Source of the DNA: Halomonas sp. H10-9-1
Lineage (GTDB): Bacteria; Pseudomonadota; Gammaproteobacteria; Pseudomonadales; Halomonadaceae
Assembly: GCF_040147005.1 (NCBI RefSeq)
Contig: NZ_JAMSHO010000001.1
Span: forward strand, 186,001-250,000
Direction: 5' to 3'
DNA length: 64,000 nt
How positions within the stretch are numbered: position 1 is the first letter of the stretch; each line of letters opens with the position of its first letter. A model generated the notes under the pieces. The model worked only from the letters and a program-made list of their open reading frames with translations, searched no databases and was not told where the DNA came from. A program made the position numbers and the translations under genes. Of this stretch, positions 35,681-44,978 are shown in pieces.

Positions 35681-38600
35681 ATCAGCCGAATCGTCTTCGC
35701 CAGGGTGGACGCATCGATCGTTCTCGCCGGCTGAGCTTCACCTTCAACGGCAAGCGCTATCAGGGCCATGCCGGTGACACCCTGGCCTCGGCACTGCTGG
35801 CCAATGGGGTGGATCTCGTCAACCGCAGCTTCAAGTACTCGCGTCCGCGCGGCATCGTCGCCGCCGGTGCCGAGGAGCCCAATGCGCTGGTCCAGTTGGG
35901 CAGCACCGAGGCGGCCCAGGTGCCCAACGTGCGGGCCACCCAGCAGGCGCTCTTCAACGGCTTGGTGGCGCGCAGCACCAACGGCTGGCCCAATGTCCAG
36001 CGCGACGCCATGAGCCTGGTCGGCAAGCTGGGCGGCCGCTTCATGCCACCTGGCTTCTACTACAAGACCTTCATGGCTCCGGCCTCCATGTGGATGACCT
36101 ACGAGAAATATATCCGCAAGGGCGCGGGCCTGGGTCGCAGTCCGATGGAGAACGACCCCGACAGCTACGACCACCTCAACCAGCACTGCGACCTGCTGGT
36201 GGTCGGTGCCGGCCCCGCGGGCCTCGCCGCCGCACTGACCGCGGCGCGTGCCGGTGCTCGCGTGATCCTGTGCGATGAGCAGGAGGAGATGGGCGGCTCG
36301 CTGCTCGCCAGCCGCGAACTGCTCGACGACCAGCCTGCCGCCCAGTGGGCCGAGCGGGTGATCGGCGAGCTGGCCGAGAACGACAACGTCACCCTGCTGG
36401 CCCGCACCACGGCCAATGGCTACCATGACCACCACTTCGTGACCCTGCACGAGCGGCGTACCGAGCACCTCGGTGAGACCGCGCCGACGGTCGACGGCTA
36501 CCGGCCCTCGCGCTCACGCATGCATCGGGTGCGGGCCGGCCAGGTGCTGCTCGCTACTGGCGCTCATGAGCGGCCGTTGGTCTATGGCAACAATGATGTG
36601 CCGGGCAACCTGGTGGCCGGCGCGGTCTCCACCTATATCCGCCGCTACGGCGTGGTGCCGGGCAACCGGCTGGTGCTCTCCGTCAGCAACGACCACGCCT
36701 ACCGCGCCGCCCTGGACTGGAATGAGGCCGGCCGCGAGGTGGTGGCCATCGTCGACGCGCGCCGCAACCCGGACGGCGAGCTGGTCGAGCAGGCCCGGGC
36801 CCGCGGCATCCGCATCATCGAAGGCGCGGCCGTGATCGAGGCCCAGGGCGACAAGCGCGTCAGCGGTGCCCGTGTGGCGACCATCGATGCCGCGGCCTTC
36901 AAGGTCACCGGCCGGGCCGAGCTCCTGGCCTGCGACACCATCGCCAGCTCCGGCGGCTACAGCCCGGTGATCCACCTGGCCTCCCACACCGGTGCGCGGC
37001 CCACCTGGGACGACCAGATTCTCGGTTTCGTGCCCAGCCTGGTGAAGGGCGTGCACGCCGCCGGCAGCGCCCGTGGCGTGCATGACCTGGCCGAGGGCCT
37101 GGCCGATGGCGCGGCCAAGGCGTGCGAGGCGCTTGCCGCGCTGGGCAAGGCCGCCAGCGCCATCGAGCCGCCCCGGGTTGATGCCATCCGCGAAGGCCAG
37201 GCCTGTGCCCTCTATCAGGTGCCTCACGAGAAGCCGACCCTGCGGGCGCCCAAGCAGTTCGTCGACATGCAGAACGACGTCACCGCGGCGGGCATCGAGC
37301 TGGCCACCCGCGAGGGCTTCGAGTCCATCGAGCACGTCAAGCGCTACACCGCCATGGGCTTCGGCACCGACCAGGGCAAGCTGGGCAACATCAACGGCAT
37401 GGCCATCGCCGCGCGCTGTCTCGGCAGGTCGATTCCCGAGGTGGGCACCACGGTGTTCCGGCCCAACTACACACCGGTCACCTTCGGCGCCATCGTCGGG
37501 CGTCACTGCCGTGAGCTGTTCGACCCCGAGCGCTACACCGCCCTGCATCAGTGGCATGTGGAGCATGGCGCCGAGTTCGAGGACGTCGGCCAGTGGAAGC
37601 GCCCCTGGTACTTCCCACGCAAGGTCAACGGCAAGCTCGAGACCATGGATGAAGCCGTGGCCCGCGAGAGCCTGGCGGTGCGTACCGGCGTCGGCATCCT
37701 TGATGCCTCCACCCTGGGCAAGATCGATATCCAGGGGCCGGATGCCCGGGAGTTCCTCGGTCGCGTCTATACCAACAAGTGGGCCAAGCTGGCACCGGGC
37801 CGGGTGCGCTACGGCCTGATGTGCAAGGACGACGGCATGCTGATGGACGACGGTACCACCAGCTGCCTGGGCGAGAACCACTTCCTGATGACCACCACCA
37901 CCGGCGGCGCCGCCGGCGTGATGGAGTGGCTGGAGCTGTGGCACCAGACCGAGTGGCCGGAACTGCAGGTCTATTTCACCTCGGTCACCGACCACTGGGC
38001 GACCATGACCGTGACCGGCCCGGACGCACGCAAGCTGCTGTCCGAAGTGACCGACATAGATTTGGACAAGGAAAGTTTCAAGTTTATGGACTGGTGCAGC
38101 GGCAAGGTGGCCGATGTTCCGGCACGGGTGTTCCGCATCTCCTTCACCGGGGAGCTGGCCTACGAGATCAACGTGCAGGCCAACTACGCCATGCACGTCT
38201 GGAAGACCCTGTTCGAGCACGGCAAGAAGTACAACCTGACGCCCTATGGCACCGAGACCATGCACGTGCTGCGTGCCGAGAAGGGACTGATCATTGCCGG
38301 TCAGGATACCGACGGCTCGGTGACCCCCGAAGACCTGGGCATGGACTGGGCGATCGGCTACGACAAGCCGTTCTCCTGGATCGGCAAGCGCGCCCTGACG
38401 CGTCCGGACACGGCGCGCAAGGACCGCAAGCAGTTCGTGGGGCTCAAGCCCGTCGACCCGAAGGTGGTGCTGGAAGAGGGCGCTCATATCGTCGTCGACA
38501 AGGACCAGCCCATTCCCATGGACATGCTGGGTCATGTGACCTCGAGCTATTACAGCCCGAACCTGGAGAGCGGTTTTGCTCTGGCAGTGATCAAGGGCGG

Positions 38601-38715
38601 TCGGGACCGCATGGGCGAGAAGCTCTATGTGCCGATGCCGGACGGTCAGGCCCATGAGGTCGAGGTCGTCAGCCCCGTATTCATCGATCCCAAGGGAGAG
38701 CGTCAGCATGTCTGA
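35677..38715 (+). CDS. soxA: Sarcosine oxidase alpha subunit
   Basis: A 1012-residue subunit, the usual size. The N-terminus has a 2Fe-2S-like fold (LSFTFNGKRYQGHAGDTLASA) without cluster cysteines. A pyridine-nucleotide disulfide-oxidoreductase-type NAD-binding domain follows (LLVVGAGPAGLAAALTAARAG near residue 170). The C-terminal half is a GcvT-like tetrahydrofolate-binding domain (VEHGAEFEDVGQWKRPWYFP, TYTNKWAKL-like region, MHVLRAEKGLIIAGQDTDGS). This last part captures the methyl carbon as methylene-THF. The gene overlaps soxD at its start and soxG at its end, supporting strict co-translation. Confidence 0.96.
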   Translation: MNQPNRLRQGGRIDRSRRLSFTFNGKRYQGHAGDTLASALLANGVDLVNRSFKYSRPRGIVAAGAEEPNALVQLGSTEAAQVPNVRATQQALFNGLVARSTNGWPNVQRDAMSLVGKLGGRFMPPGFYYKTFMAPASMWMTYEKYIRKGAGLGRSPMENDPDSYDHLNQHCDLLVVGAGPAGLAAALTAARAGARVILCDEQEEMGGSLLASRELLDDQPAAQWAERVIGELAENDNVTLLARTTANGYHDHHFVTLHERRTEHLGETAPTVDGYRPSRSRMHRVRAGQVLLATGAHERPLVYGNNDVPGNLVAGAVSTYIRRYGVVPGNRLVLSVSNDHAYRAALDWNEAGREVVAIVDARRNPDGELVEQARARGIRIIEGAAVIEAQGDKRVSGARVATIDAAAFKVTGRAELLACDTIASSGGYSPVIHLASHTGARPTWDDQILGFVPSLVKGVHAAGSARGVHDLAEGLADGAAKACEALAALGKAASAIEPPRVDAIREGQACALYQVPHEKPTLRAPKQFVDMQNDVTAAGIELATREGFESIEHVKRYTAMGFGTDQGKLGNINGMAIAARCLGRSIPEVGTTVFRPNYTPVTFGAIVGRHCRELFDPERYTALHQWHVEHGAEFEDVGQWKRPWYFPRKVNGKLETMDEAVARESLAVRTGVGILDASTLGKIDIQGPDAREFLGRVYTNKWAKLAPGRVRYGLMCKDDGMLMDDGTTSCLGENHFLMTTTTGGAAGVMEWLELWHQTEWPELQVYFTSVTDHWATMTVTGPDARKLLSEVTDIDLDKESFKFMDWCSGKVADVPARVFRISFTGELAYEINVQANYAMHVWKTLFEHGKKYNLTPYGTETMHVLRAEKGLIIAGQDTDGSVTPEDLGMDWAIGYDKPFSWIGKRALTRPDTARKDRKQFVGLKPVDPKVVLEEGAHIVVDKDQPIPMDMLGHVTSSYYSPNLESGFALAVIKGGRDRMGEKLYVPMPDGQAHEVEVVSPVFIDPKGERQHV

Positions 38716-39358
38716 TATCACTTACGGCAAGGTTGCGACCTTCAATACCCATCCGGACGCCTCGATTCCCAAGGAGTCGCCGCTGTCCGTGGCATTCAAC
38801 ATGGGCAGCGTGCCCGCCGCGACATCCGCCAGCCGGATCCTGCTCAAGGAGCAGGCCTTCCTGGGCCATCTGATCCTGCGCGGTGGTGCCATCGTCCTCG
38901 ATGAAGCCGTACGCCAGGTGCTGGGCATCAGCCTGCCCGGCCAGCCCCTGGGGTTGGCGCTGGATGCCAGCGGCGAGCGCTCGATCCAGTGGCTGTCGCC
39001 GGATGAGTGGCTGGTGATCGTGCCCGGTGGCGAGGAGCTCGACGTCGAGCAGCGGCTGCGCGACGCCCTGGGCGATGCCCACTATGCCATCGTCGATGTC
39101 AGTGGCGGCCAGACCCTGGTCTCCCTGGAGGGGGAAAAGGCCCGCGAGCTGCTGATGAAGTCGACCAACTACGATGTCCACCCGAGCAACTTCCCGGTGG
39201 GCAAGGCGGTCAGCGTGGTGTTCGGCAAGTCGAGCCTGATCCTGCGCCGTCCCAGCGAGGAGCGCTATGAGCTGGTGCTGCGCAGAAGCTTCGCCGACTA
39301 CCTCTATCGCTGGATCCTGGACGCCGGCGCCGAGTATGGCATTGGTGTGCAGCGTTAG
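38708..39358 (+). CDS. soxG: Sarcosine oxidase gamma subunit
   Basis: A 216-residue SoxG subunit, distantly GcvT-like. Typical segments are LLKEQAFLGHLILRGGA, IQWLSPDEWLVIVPGGEELD and LRRPSEERYELVLRRSFADYLYRWILDAGAEYG. I place the start at 38708, eight bases inside soxA, because MSDITYGKVATFN follows GGGAGAG; an upstream in-frame ATG at 38627 is deep inside soxA. It is the last sox gene; the folate-synthesis-independent formaldehyde dehydrogenase often found next is not here. Confidence 0.93.
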   Translation: MSDITYGKVATFNTHPDASIPKESPLSVAFNMGSVPAATSASRILLKEQAFLGHLILRGGAIVLDEAVRQVLGISLPGQPLGLALDASGERSIQWLSPDEWLVIVPGGEELDVEQRLRDALGDAHYAIVDVSGGQTLVSLEGEKARELLMKSTNYDVHPSNFPVGKAVSVVFGKSSLILRRPSEERYELVLRRSFADYLYRWILDAGAEYGIGVQR

Positions 39359-39391
39359 GAGCCGTGTGGTGAGCAAGGCCGCTTCTCGTTT

Positions 39392-39425
39392 GTTCTGCAG
39401 GGAGGCTCGTTCTGCAGGGAGGCTC
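39392..39425 (+). repeat. 17-bp tandem repeat (two copies) after soxG
   Basis: GTTCTGCAGGGAGGCTC occurs twice head to tail (39392-39408 and 39409-39425), followed by a partial third copy. It lies in the soxG-cupin gap and has no known role. Confidence 0.7.
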
Positions 39426-39522
39426 GTTGTTCAAGCATGCTGCATCACGAGCCGAGGAGCGGCATAAGGGCATGTCTCCATGATGTGCAACAAGATCAAC
39501 AATATCGCTTAAAGGAAGAACA

Positions 39523-39867
39523 ATGACTGACAAGATCAAGGTACTGCGTGACGCACAGCCGGACGTGCTGCTGGATGCCAGCTCCTGGGAAAAGCTCTCT
39601 GGCGATCCTCATACCGTCAACCTCAACGCCTACGCGTCAGAGGACGGGACCAAGACCATGGGCACCTGGATCTGTACCCCGGGAAGATGGGCAGTGAACT
39701 ACAACAAGTGGGAATACTGTGACTTCCGTGAAGGGTACTGCATCCTCACCCCGGAAAATGGCGAGCCGATTCACCTGAAGGCGGGTGACATCTTTATCGT
39801 CGAGCCCGGTTTCAAAGGCACCTGGGAAGTCGTCGAGACCGTTCGCAAGTATTTCGTGTTTGCCTGA
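39523..39867 (+). CDS. Cupin-domain protein
   Basis: A 114-residue protein with a single small cupin of the DUF861/Cupin_3 type (residues 35-110): MGTWICTPGRWAVNYNKWEY, CDFREGYCILTPENGEPIHL, KAGDIFIVEPGFKGTWEV. It lacks the paired His residues of metal-dependent cupins, and aromatic residues dominate the barrel. Such proteins often lie near amine and amino-acid catabolic genes, but no reaction is established. It lies between soxG and purU, all on +, so it is probably expressed with them and could bind or sense a pathway metabolite. Confidence 0.82.
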   Translation: MTDKIKVLRDAQPDVLLDASSWEKLSGDPHTVNLNAYASEDGTKTMGTWICTPGRWAVNYNKWEYCDFREGYCILTPENGEPIHLKAGDIFIVEPGFKGTWEVVETVRKYFVFA

Positions 39868-39929
39868 TCGCATGAGCGGCAATTGTCGCGCCGAGCCAGG
39901 CGCTCGGCGCGATAAACAGAGGAGAGAGG

Positions 39930-40799
39930 ATGATGGGGCCCAAGAAAAGCAACTGGATTCTGGTGGCTCAATGTCCGAGCCGACTCGGCACCGTGGACGT
40001 GGTCACCCGCTTCCTCAAGGAGCGTCGCTGCTACATTACCGAGCAACACTCCTTCGATGATCGGCTGAGCGGATGCTTCTTTATCCGCACGGAGTTCAGG
40101 CCGGAGGAAGAAGAGTTTGAGGCCGCGAGCTTCGAGTCCGGCTTCGCCGAGCGTGCCGCCGAGTTTGGCATGACGTTCGAGCTGACACCGCCAGGCCGGC
40201 GGATGCCGGTGGTGATCATGGTCTCCAAGGCCGATCACTGCCTCAACGACCTGCTCTACCGCTACCGTATCGGCCAACTGCCCATCGATATTCGCGCCAT
40301 CGTCTCCAACCATCCGGACCTGGCCCCTCTGGCGGAGTGGCACGGCATCCCCTACCACCACTTCCCGATCACGCCGGATACCAAGCCCGAGCAGGAGGCC
40401 CAGGTGTGGCGGGTGGTCGAGGAGACGGGGGCGGAACTGGTGATCCTCGCCCGCTACATGCAGGTGCTCTCGAGCGACATGTGCGAGAAGCTCAGCGGCC
40501 GCGCCATCAACATCCACCACTCACTGCTGCCCGGCTTCAAGGGCGCCAGACCCTATCACCAGGCCTATGAAAAGGGCGTCAAGCTGGTCGGAGCCACCGC
40601 TCACTACATCAACGACGACCTGGACGAGGGCCCGATCATCACCCAGGGCGTGGAGCCGGTGAGCCACGCCGACTACCCGGAAGACCTGGTGGCCAAGGGG
40701 CGCGACGTCGAGTGCCTGACCCTGGCCCACGCCGTGGCCCTGCATGTGGAGCGCCGTGTCTTCCTGCATGCCAGGCGCACCGTGGTCTTCGACCGCTAG
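39930..40799 (+). CDS. purU: Formyltetrahydrofolate deformylase
   Basis: A 289-residue PurU hydrolysing 10-formyl-THF to formate and free THF. The N-terminal ACT domain occupies residues 8-85 (ILVAQCPSRLGTVDVVTRFL). The C-terminal formyltransferase-like domain has VIMVSKADHCLNDLLYR and the catalytic Asn-His-Asp set in INIHHSLLPGFKGARPYHQA and AHYINDDLDEGPIITQ. In this operon it frees THF for further rounds of sarcosine oxidation and makes formate, which the Fds enzyme at 9.8-14.7 kb can oxidise. GAGGAGAGAG precedes the ATG. Confidence 0.96.
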   Translation: MMGPKKSNWILVAQCPSRLGTVDVVTRFLKERRCYITEQHSFDDRLSGCFFIRTEFRPEEEEFEAASFESGFAERAAEFGMTFELTPPGRRMPVVIMVSKADHCLNDLLYRYRIGQLPIDIRAIVSNHPDLAPLAEWHGIPYHHFPITPDTKPEQEAQVWRVVEETGAELVILARYMQVLSSDMCEKLSGRAINIHHSLLPGFKGARPYHQAYEKGVKLVGATAHYINDDLDEGPIITQGVEPVSHADYPEDLVAKGRDVECLTLAHAVALHVERRVFLHARRTVVFDR

Positions 40800-40849
40800 G
40801 TATTTCTGCGAGTGCGTATTGCGTGGGAGGCCGGCTTTGCCGGGCGAAT

Positions 40850-40865
40850 GGCGCCGTCAGGCGCC
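40850..40865. other. Short palindrome between purU and sdaA
   Basis: GGCGCC-GTCA-GGCGCC forms a 6-bp hairpin in the 99-base gap; next to it is a second small GC stem (GCCGGC-TTT-GCCGGG). It may attenuate or stabilise the transcript. Confidence 0.35.
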
Positions 40866-40898
40866 CATCGATGAATCCAATAACAAGGTCATTACATC

Positions 40899-42278
40899 AT
40901 GCCAATCAGCGTCTTCGATCTGTTCAAGGTCGGCGTCGGGCCGTCCAGCTCGCACACCGTGGGCCCGATGCAGGCCGCCTGCAACTTTGTCGCCGAACTC
41001 GAGGCCAGGGAGCTGGTTGAGCACACCCGGCGCCTCGAGGTCGAGCTCTATGGTTCGCTCTCCGCCACCGGCATCGGCCATGGCACCGACCATGCGGTGA
41101 TCATGGGCCTGATGGGCGAGCGACCCGACCAGATCGACCCGGATGTCATCGCCCCGCGGATCGAGGCCCTCAAGTCCTCGGGTACCCTGCATCTGGCCAG
41201 CCGCCATGATGTCGCCTTCGACTGGCAGCGCGACATGCGGCTGCTCGAGGAGAGCCTGCCCCAGCACCCCAACGCCATGCGGCTGCTCGCCTATGGCGAC
41301 GGGGGCGAGCTCTACCGCAATACCTACTACTCGGTGGGTGGCGGCTTCGTCATCGATGAGGCCCAGTCTGCCGAGGGGGTGCTGGATACCGACCACACCG
41401 AGATCCCCTATGACTTCCAGACCGGCGACGAGCTGCTGCGCATGTGTCGCGACAGCGGCCTGCGCATCAGCGAGCTGATGCTGGAAAACGAGAAGGCGTG
41501 GCGCAGCGAGGCGGAGATCCGTGAGGGTCTGCTGACCATCTGGACGGCGATGCAGGCGTGCATCGAGAAGGGCATGGAAGCCGAGGGCGTGCTGCCCGGC
41601 GGGCTCAACGTCAAGCGTCGCGCCAGGAACCTGCACCAGCGGATGCTGGCCAGCAAGGACGACCACTCGCTGATCGCCTCCACCATGTCGGCCATGGACT
41701 GGGTCAACCTCTATGCGCTGGCGGTCAACGAGGAGAACGCCGCCGGCGGGCGCATGGTCACCGCGCCCACCAACGGCGCGGCGGGCATCATCCCGGCGGT
41801 GCTCCAGTACTACATGCAGTTCCGCCAGGGCGCCAATGAGCGCGACGTGGTGGACTTTCTGCTGGCCGCCGCCGCCGTGGGCATCCTGTGCAAGAAGAAC
41901 GCCTCCATCTCAGGCGCCGAGGTGGGCTGCCAGGGCGAGGTGGGCTCGGCCTGCGCCATGGCTGCCGCCGGCCTCACCGAATTGATGGGTGGCAGCGTCG
42001 ACCAGGTGGAGAACGCCGCCGAGATCGGCCTGGAACACAACCTGGGACTGACCTGCGACCCGGTGGGGGGCCTGGTGCAGGTGCCCTGCATCGAGCGCAA
42101 CGCCATCGCCTCGGTGAAGGCGATCAACGCCGCCCAGATGGCCCTGCGCGGCGATGGTGAGCACTTCATCTCGCTGGACAAGGTGATCCGCACCATGCGC
42201 GATACCGGTGCGGATATGCAGGAGAAGTACAAGGAGACCTCGAAGGGTGGGCTCGCCGTCAGCGCCATCGAGTGCTGA
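40899..42278 (+). CDS. sdaA: L-serine ammonia-lyase (iron-sulfur, single chain)
   Basis: A 459-residue single-chain L-serine dehydratase converting serine to pyruvate and ammonia with a [4Fe-4S] cluster. The beta-type domain starts [20 protein letters not shown]; the alpha-type domain has [40 protein letters not shown] (two cluster Cys) and [19 protein letters not shown] (further ligands). It completes glycine to serine to pyruvate and ends the operon, with a hairpin right after it. Confidence 0.96.
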   Translation: MPISVFDLFKVGVGPSSSHTVGPMQAACNFVAELEARELVEHTRRLEVELYGSLSATGIGHGTDHAVIMGLMGERPDQIDPDVIAPRIEALKSSGTLHLASRHDVAFDWQRDMRLLEESLPQHPNAMRLLAYGDGGELYRNTYYSVGGGFVIDEAQSAEGVLDTDHTEIPYDFQTGDELLRMCRDSGLRISELMLENEKAWRSEAEIREGLLTIWTAMQACIEKGMEAEGVLPGGLNVKRRARNLHQRMLASKDDHSLIASTMSAMDWVNLYALAVNEENAAGGRMVTAPTNGAAGIIPAVLQYYMQFRQGANERDVVDFLLAAAAVGILCKKNASISGAEVGCQGEVGSACAMAAAGLTELMGGSVDQVENAAEIGLEHNLGLTCDPVGGLVQVPCIERNAIASVKAINAAQMALRGDGEHFISLDKVIRTMRDTGADMQEKYKETSKGGLAVSAIEC

Positions 42279-42282
42279 CTCT

Positions 42283-42305
42283 CCCACCGCCGTGCTGCCG
42301 GTGGG
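42283..42305. terminator. Hairpin between sdaA and the convergent DUF1338 gene
   Basis: CCCACCG pairs with CGGTGGG around a 9-base loop in the 33-base convergent gap. Confidence 0.55.
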
Positions 42306-42311
42306 CCTGAC

Positions 42312-43673
42312 TCAGGAGGCCAGCGCCTGCAGCACGGCGTCGCGGCTGGCGCGTTCCCGCTCGGCGTAGAGCGCCAGCTCGTCGGCCACCGGGGCGCCCA
42401 GTGCCGCCTCGAAGGCCGCGCGGTTGGCATTGCCGGCGTAGGCACCGTTATCCCCGCCACCCAGGTTGGACTGGAAGATGCCCGCCGCGCTGACCGGCAG
42501 GAAGTCCTCGTAGGTGATCGGCCGTGCGCTGACCAGTCCACGTTCGATCAGCGTCTCGAGGTCCGGTTCGGCGACCTTGTCCGCGGCACGACCGGCGTCG
42601 GTCAGGCGGTATTCGAAGAACGCCAGCCCCTGGCGGCGCAGCGCGCTCTCGTTGTCGGGGAAGTCGGCGAACACCTCCGCCAGTCGCTGCTGGTGAGTCG
42701 CGTTGTCGCCGCCGGTACTCCGCTCGCGGCTATGGGTCAGCAGGCGGTCGTAAAGCTCGCGGCCACGAGGCGTAAGCGCCACACCGCGCTGCTCGATCTC
42801 ACCGAAGCGGGCGGTGTGCGTACCGGCCTGCTCCCCGGCGAAGCGAATCGTCTCCTCCAGCGCGGTAAAGCTGGTCTGACGCAGCAGGATCGGGCAGTCG
42901 CGGCGCGGCGGGCCCTCGATCACTGCCTTGGGGTTCATGCCGGCAGCCGGCATGCGCCGCTGGACCTCGTCGATATCCAGGGTGCGCGGCGTCAGGTGGT
43001 TGATATGTGGCCCGCGGAAGCAGACCACGTCGGCGATCAGTCGATGCTCGGCGTGCAGGGCCTCATAGGTGGCGAGATCCACGGTGGCATCGCGGTGCCA
43101 GCGGAAGGTCTCCAACGCCTCGGCGACAAAGCGCTCGGCCTGCTCGTCGCTGAGCCCGCCCTGGGCCTCGCTGAGGGCGATCAGCTCCCGTGCGCCGGGG
43201 GTGAAGATGTCACGTTCGGCCAGGATGGCCGCCGCTCGCTCGCGCAGCGCCTGACTCTCGATCAGCTCCAGGCGCAGCAGCGAGGTGAAGATGCGAAACG
43301 GGTTGCGCGAAAGGGCCGCATCATCGACCGGGCGAAAGGCCGTGGAGTGTACCGGCACCCCGGCCTCGGAGAGGTCGTAGTAGCCCACCGGGTGCATGCC
43401 CATCACCGCGAACAGGCGGCGTAGCATGCCAAGCTCCTCGGCGCTGCCGACACGGATGGCGCCGTGACGCTCGACATCGAGGCGCGCCAGCTCATCGGCC
43501 TCGGTCAGTCGTTCGGCCAGCGCCGGGTTCGCCTCCAGCGTCTCGCGGTTCACCTGCTCCACCAGCTCCAGCAGGGTGGTGTACTGCGGCACCTCGTCTT
43601 GATACATGGCCGACATGGCGGCGGCGAAGCGGTGACGGATCTCATCGGGGGAAATCAGGGATGCCTGGGTCAT
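42312..43673 (-). CDS. 2-oxoadipate dioxygenase/decarboxylase family protein (DUF1338, HglS/YdcJ type)
   Basis: A 453-residue member of the DUF1338 family, a large VOC-like iron(II) enzyme. The characterised HglS converts 2-oxoadipate to D-2-hydroxyglutarate in lysine catabolism. Family blocks include RHGAIRVGSAEELGMLRRLF, MGMHPVGYYDLSEAGVPVHS (first His), FRGPHINHLTPRTLDIDEVQ (second His), EGPPRRDCPILLRQTSFTAL and a late FEYRLT-type Glu region. The length matches YdcJ. Next to it lie a LysR regulator and a divergent aminotransferase, which could supply a 2-oxo acid. Substrate is therefore tentatively 2-oxoadipate or a similar 2-oxo diacid. Confidence 0.85.
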   Translation of the reverse strand: MTQASLISPDEIRHRFAAAMSAMYQDEVPQYTTLLELVEQVNRETLEANPALAERLTEADELARLDVERHGAIRVGSAEELGMLRRLFAVMGMHPVGYYDLSEAGVPVHSTAFRPVDDAALSRNPFRIFTSLLRLELIESQALRERAAAILAERDIFTPGARELIALSEAQGGLSDEQAERFVAEALETFRWHRDATVDLATYEALHAEHRLIADVVCFRGPHINHLTPRTLDIDEVQRRMPAAGMNPKAVIEGPPRRDCPILLRQTSFTALEETIRFAGEQAGTHTARFGEIEQRGVALTPRGRELYDRLLTHSRERSTGGDNATHQQRLAEVFADFPDNESALRRQGLAFFEYRLTDAGRAADKVAEPDLETLIERGLVSARPITYEDFLPVSAAGIFQSNLGGGDNGAYAGNANRAAFEAALGAPVADELALYAERERASRDAVLQALAS

Positions 43674-43838
43674 GGAGTCTGTCTCTCGGGTTGTGGATCA
43701 GGGGAGTCGGGCTGTGCGAGGTGTCTAGGGTAAGTGTCCATTCTTGCACTGGAAACGGAGGCTTTGAAGGTTCGCCATTTAAAGCCGACTACCACGTTCT
43801 TATCTGCCTGGACCCTGTGTTCAGCCACCCCAGCCCGG

Positions 43839-44759
43839 TTATCTCTGCACCAGCCTGATCAGCTCCTCGAGATAGCTCTCCAGCACGAGATTGGGCGGTG
43901 CGCCCTTGCGCGTAATGGCGCTGTAGTGGGTGCAGTAGCGCCACCTCTCGGGGCACAGGGCGCGCATGCGCCCCTCGCGGACCCAACCTTCCGCGTAATG
44001 GGTCGGCAGGTAGCCGATAAAGCGGCCGGAGAGGATCAGGAAGGCGATGCCTTCGCGGTCGCTGGCCGAGGCTGCCTCCTTCAGCGGCTCATGAACTTCC
44101 TTGATCTCGGGAGTCTGGGCGTAGGCGGGGACCACGGCATCGTGGTCGGCCAGAGCCGCCTCGTCGATACCTTCCACATCGAACAGTGCATGCTCATTGG
44201 AGCAGTAGAGACGCGACTCCTCGGCGTAGAGCGAAAGATAGTGAAGCCCCGGGAGCACCTTGAGATCGGGAATCACCCCGGTGTGGAGTCGGCCGTCGAG
44301 CACCGCGAGCTCGATATCGCTGGGGGGAATCATGCGGATATTGATGCGTACCTCGGGGCCGCGCTCCTTGAGTGCACTGAGCGCATCGGTGATATGCATC
44401 TCGGGCATTGTCACCAGGTTGTCGGTGATGCCGATGTTGAGCTCGCCCTTGAGCTGGGCATGCAGGCCGTTGACTCGGGTGCGAAAGCCTTCCACGGCGG
44501 CGAGCAACTGCAGGGTCGATTCATAGACCTCGGCGCCTTCGTCTGTCAGGGCGAAGCCACTGCGCCCGCGTTGGCAGAGACGCAGGCCTAGCCGTGTCTC
44601 CAGGTCGTTCATCGCCATGCTGATGGCGGCGCGGCTGATACCCAGTGCCACTTCGGCGGCAGAAAACCCTCCGCACTCCACCACCTTGCGGTAGATCCGC
44701 AGCAGGCGTAGATCGGTGTCTCCGAGCTGGCCCATGGGGGTATTCCTGCGCTGGGTCAT
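43839..44759 (-). CDS. LysR-family transcriptional regulator
   Basis: A 306-residue LysR-type regulator. HTH: DLRLLRIYRKVVECGGFSAA, EVALGISRAAISMAMNDLET. Effector domain from about residue 100 (KGELNIGITDNLVTMPEMHI). The start at 44759 is chosen for AGAGG nine bases upstream; longer starts reach 44837 but add unconserved basic residues. It is divergent from the aminotransferase at 44979, with a suitable operator-like region between. It is separated by 165 bases from the DUF1338 gene, which is on the same strand. Confidence 0.88.
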   Translation of the reverse strand: MTQRRNTPMGQLGDTDLRLLRIYRKVVECGGFSAAEVALGISRAAISMAMNDLETRLGLRLCQRGRSGFALTDEGAEVYESTLQLLAAVEGFRTRVNGLHAQLKGELNIGITDNLVTMPEMHITDALSALKERGPEVRINIRMIPPSDIELAVLDGRLHTGVIPDLKVLPGLHYLSLYAEESRLYCSNEHALFDVEGIDEAALADHDAVVPAYAQTPEIKEVHEPLKEAASASDREGIAFLILSGRFIGYLPTHYAEGWVREGRMRALCPERWRYCTHYSAITRKGAPPNLVLESYLEELIRLVQR

Positions 44760-44825
44760 CGCGCTCATCCTCTGGTGGTCGTGCTTCCGCGGCCGTGCGG
44801 TGGTGGTCATGCGGCTGGTGGAGTG

Positions 44826-44880
44826 TAAGTTAACCAATCGCTTGCATGAGATTAAATACCTTATAGTTTAACTAATGCAA
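44826..44880. promoter_or_regulatory. Divergent LysR/aminotransferase control region
   Basis: An A+T-rich island with inverted TTGCAT (44842-44847) and ATGCAA (44875-44880) and two related GTTAACCAAT/GTTTAACTAAT half-sites. It is the best candidate for LysR binding and promoter elements in the 219-base gap. Confidence 0.5.
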
Positions 44881-44978
44881 ACAGAGGGCTAGCTTGAACC
44901 CTGTACCTAGGTCGATGCCGGCCGCGACATCGCTCTCGATATCTGCCGCCGATACCTACAATAAGGGAGGCTAACGCC

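Noticed and set aside
36514..38721. 735-codon minus-strand frame over soxA
   Set aside because: Antisense shadow of soxA in a high-GC gene; no motif, signal or ribosome site.
39392..39425. CRISPR-like array
   Set aside because: Only two direct 17-bp units with no spacers and no cas genes; a simple tandem duplication.
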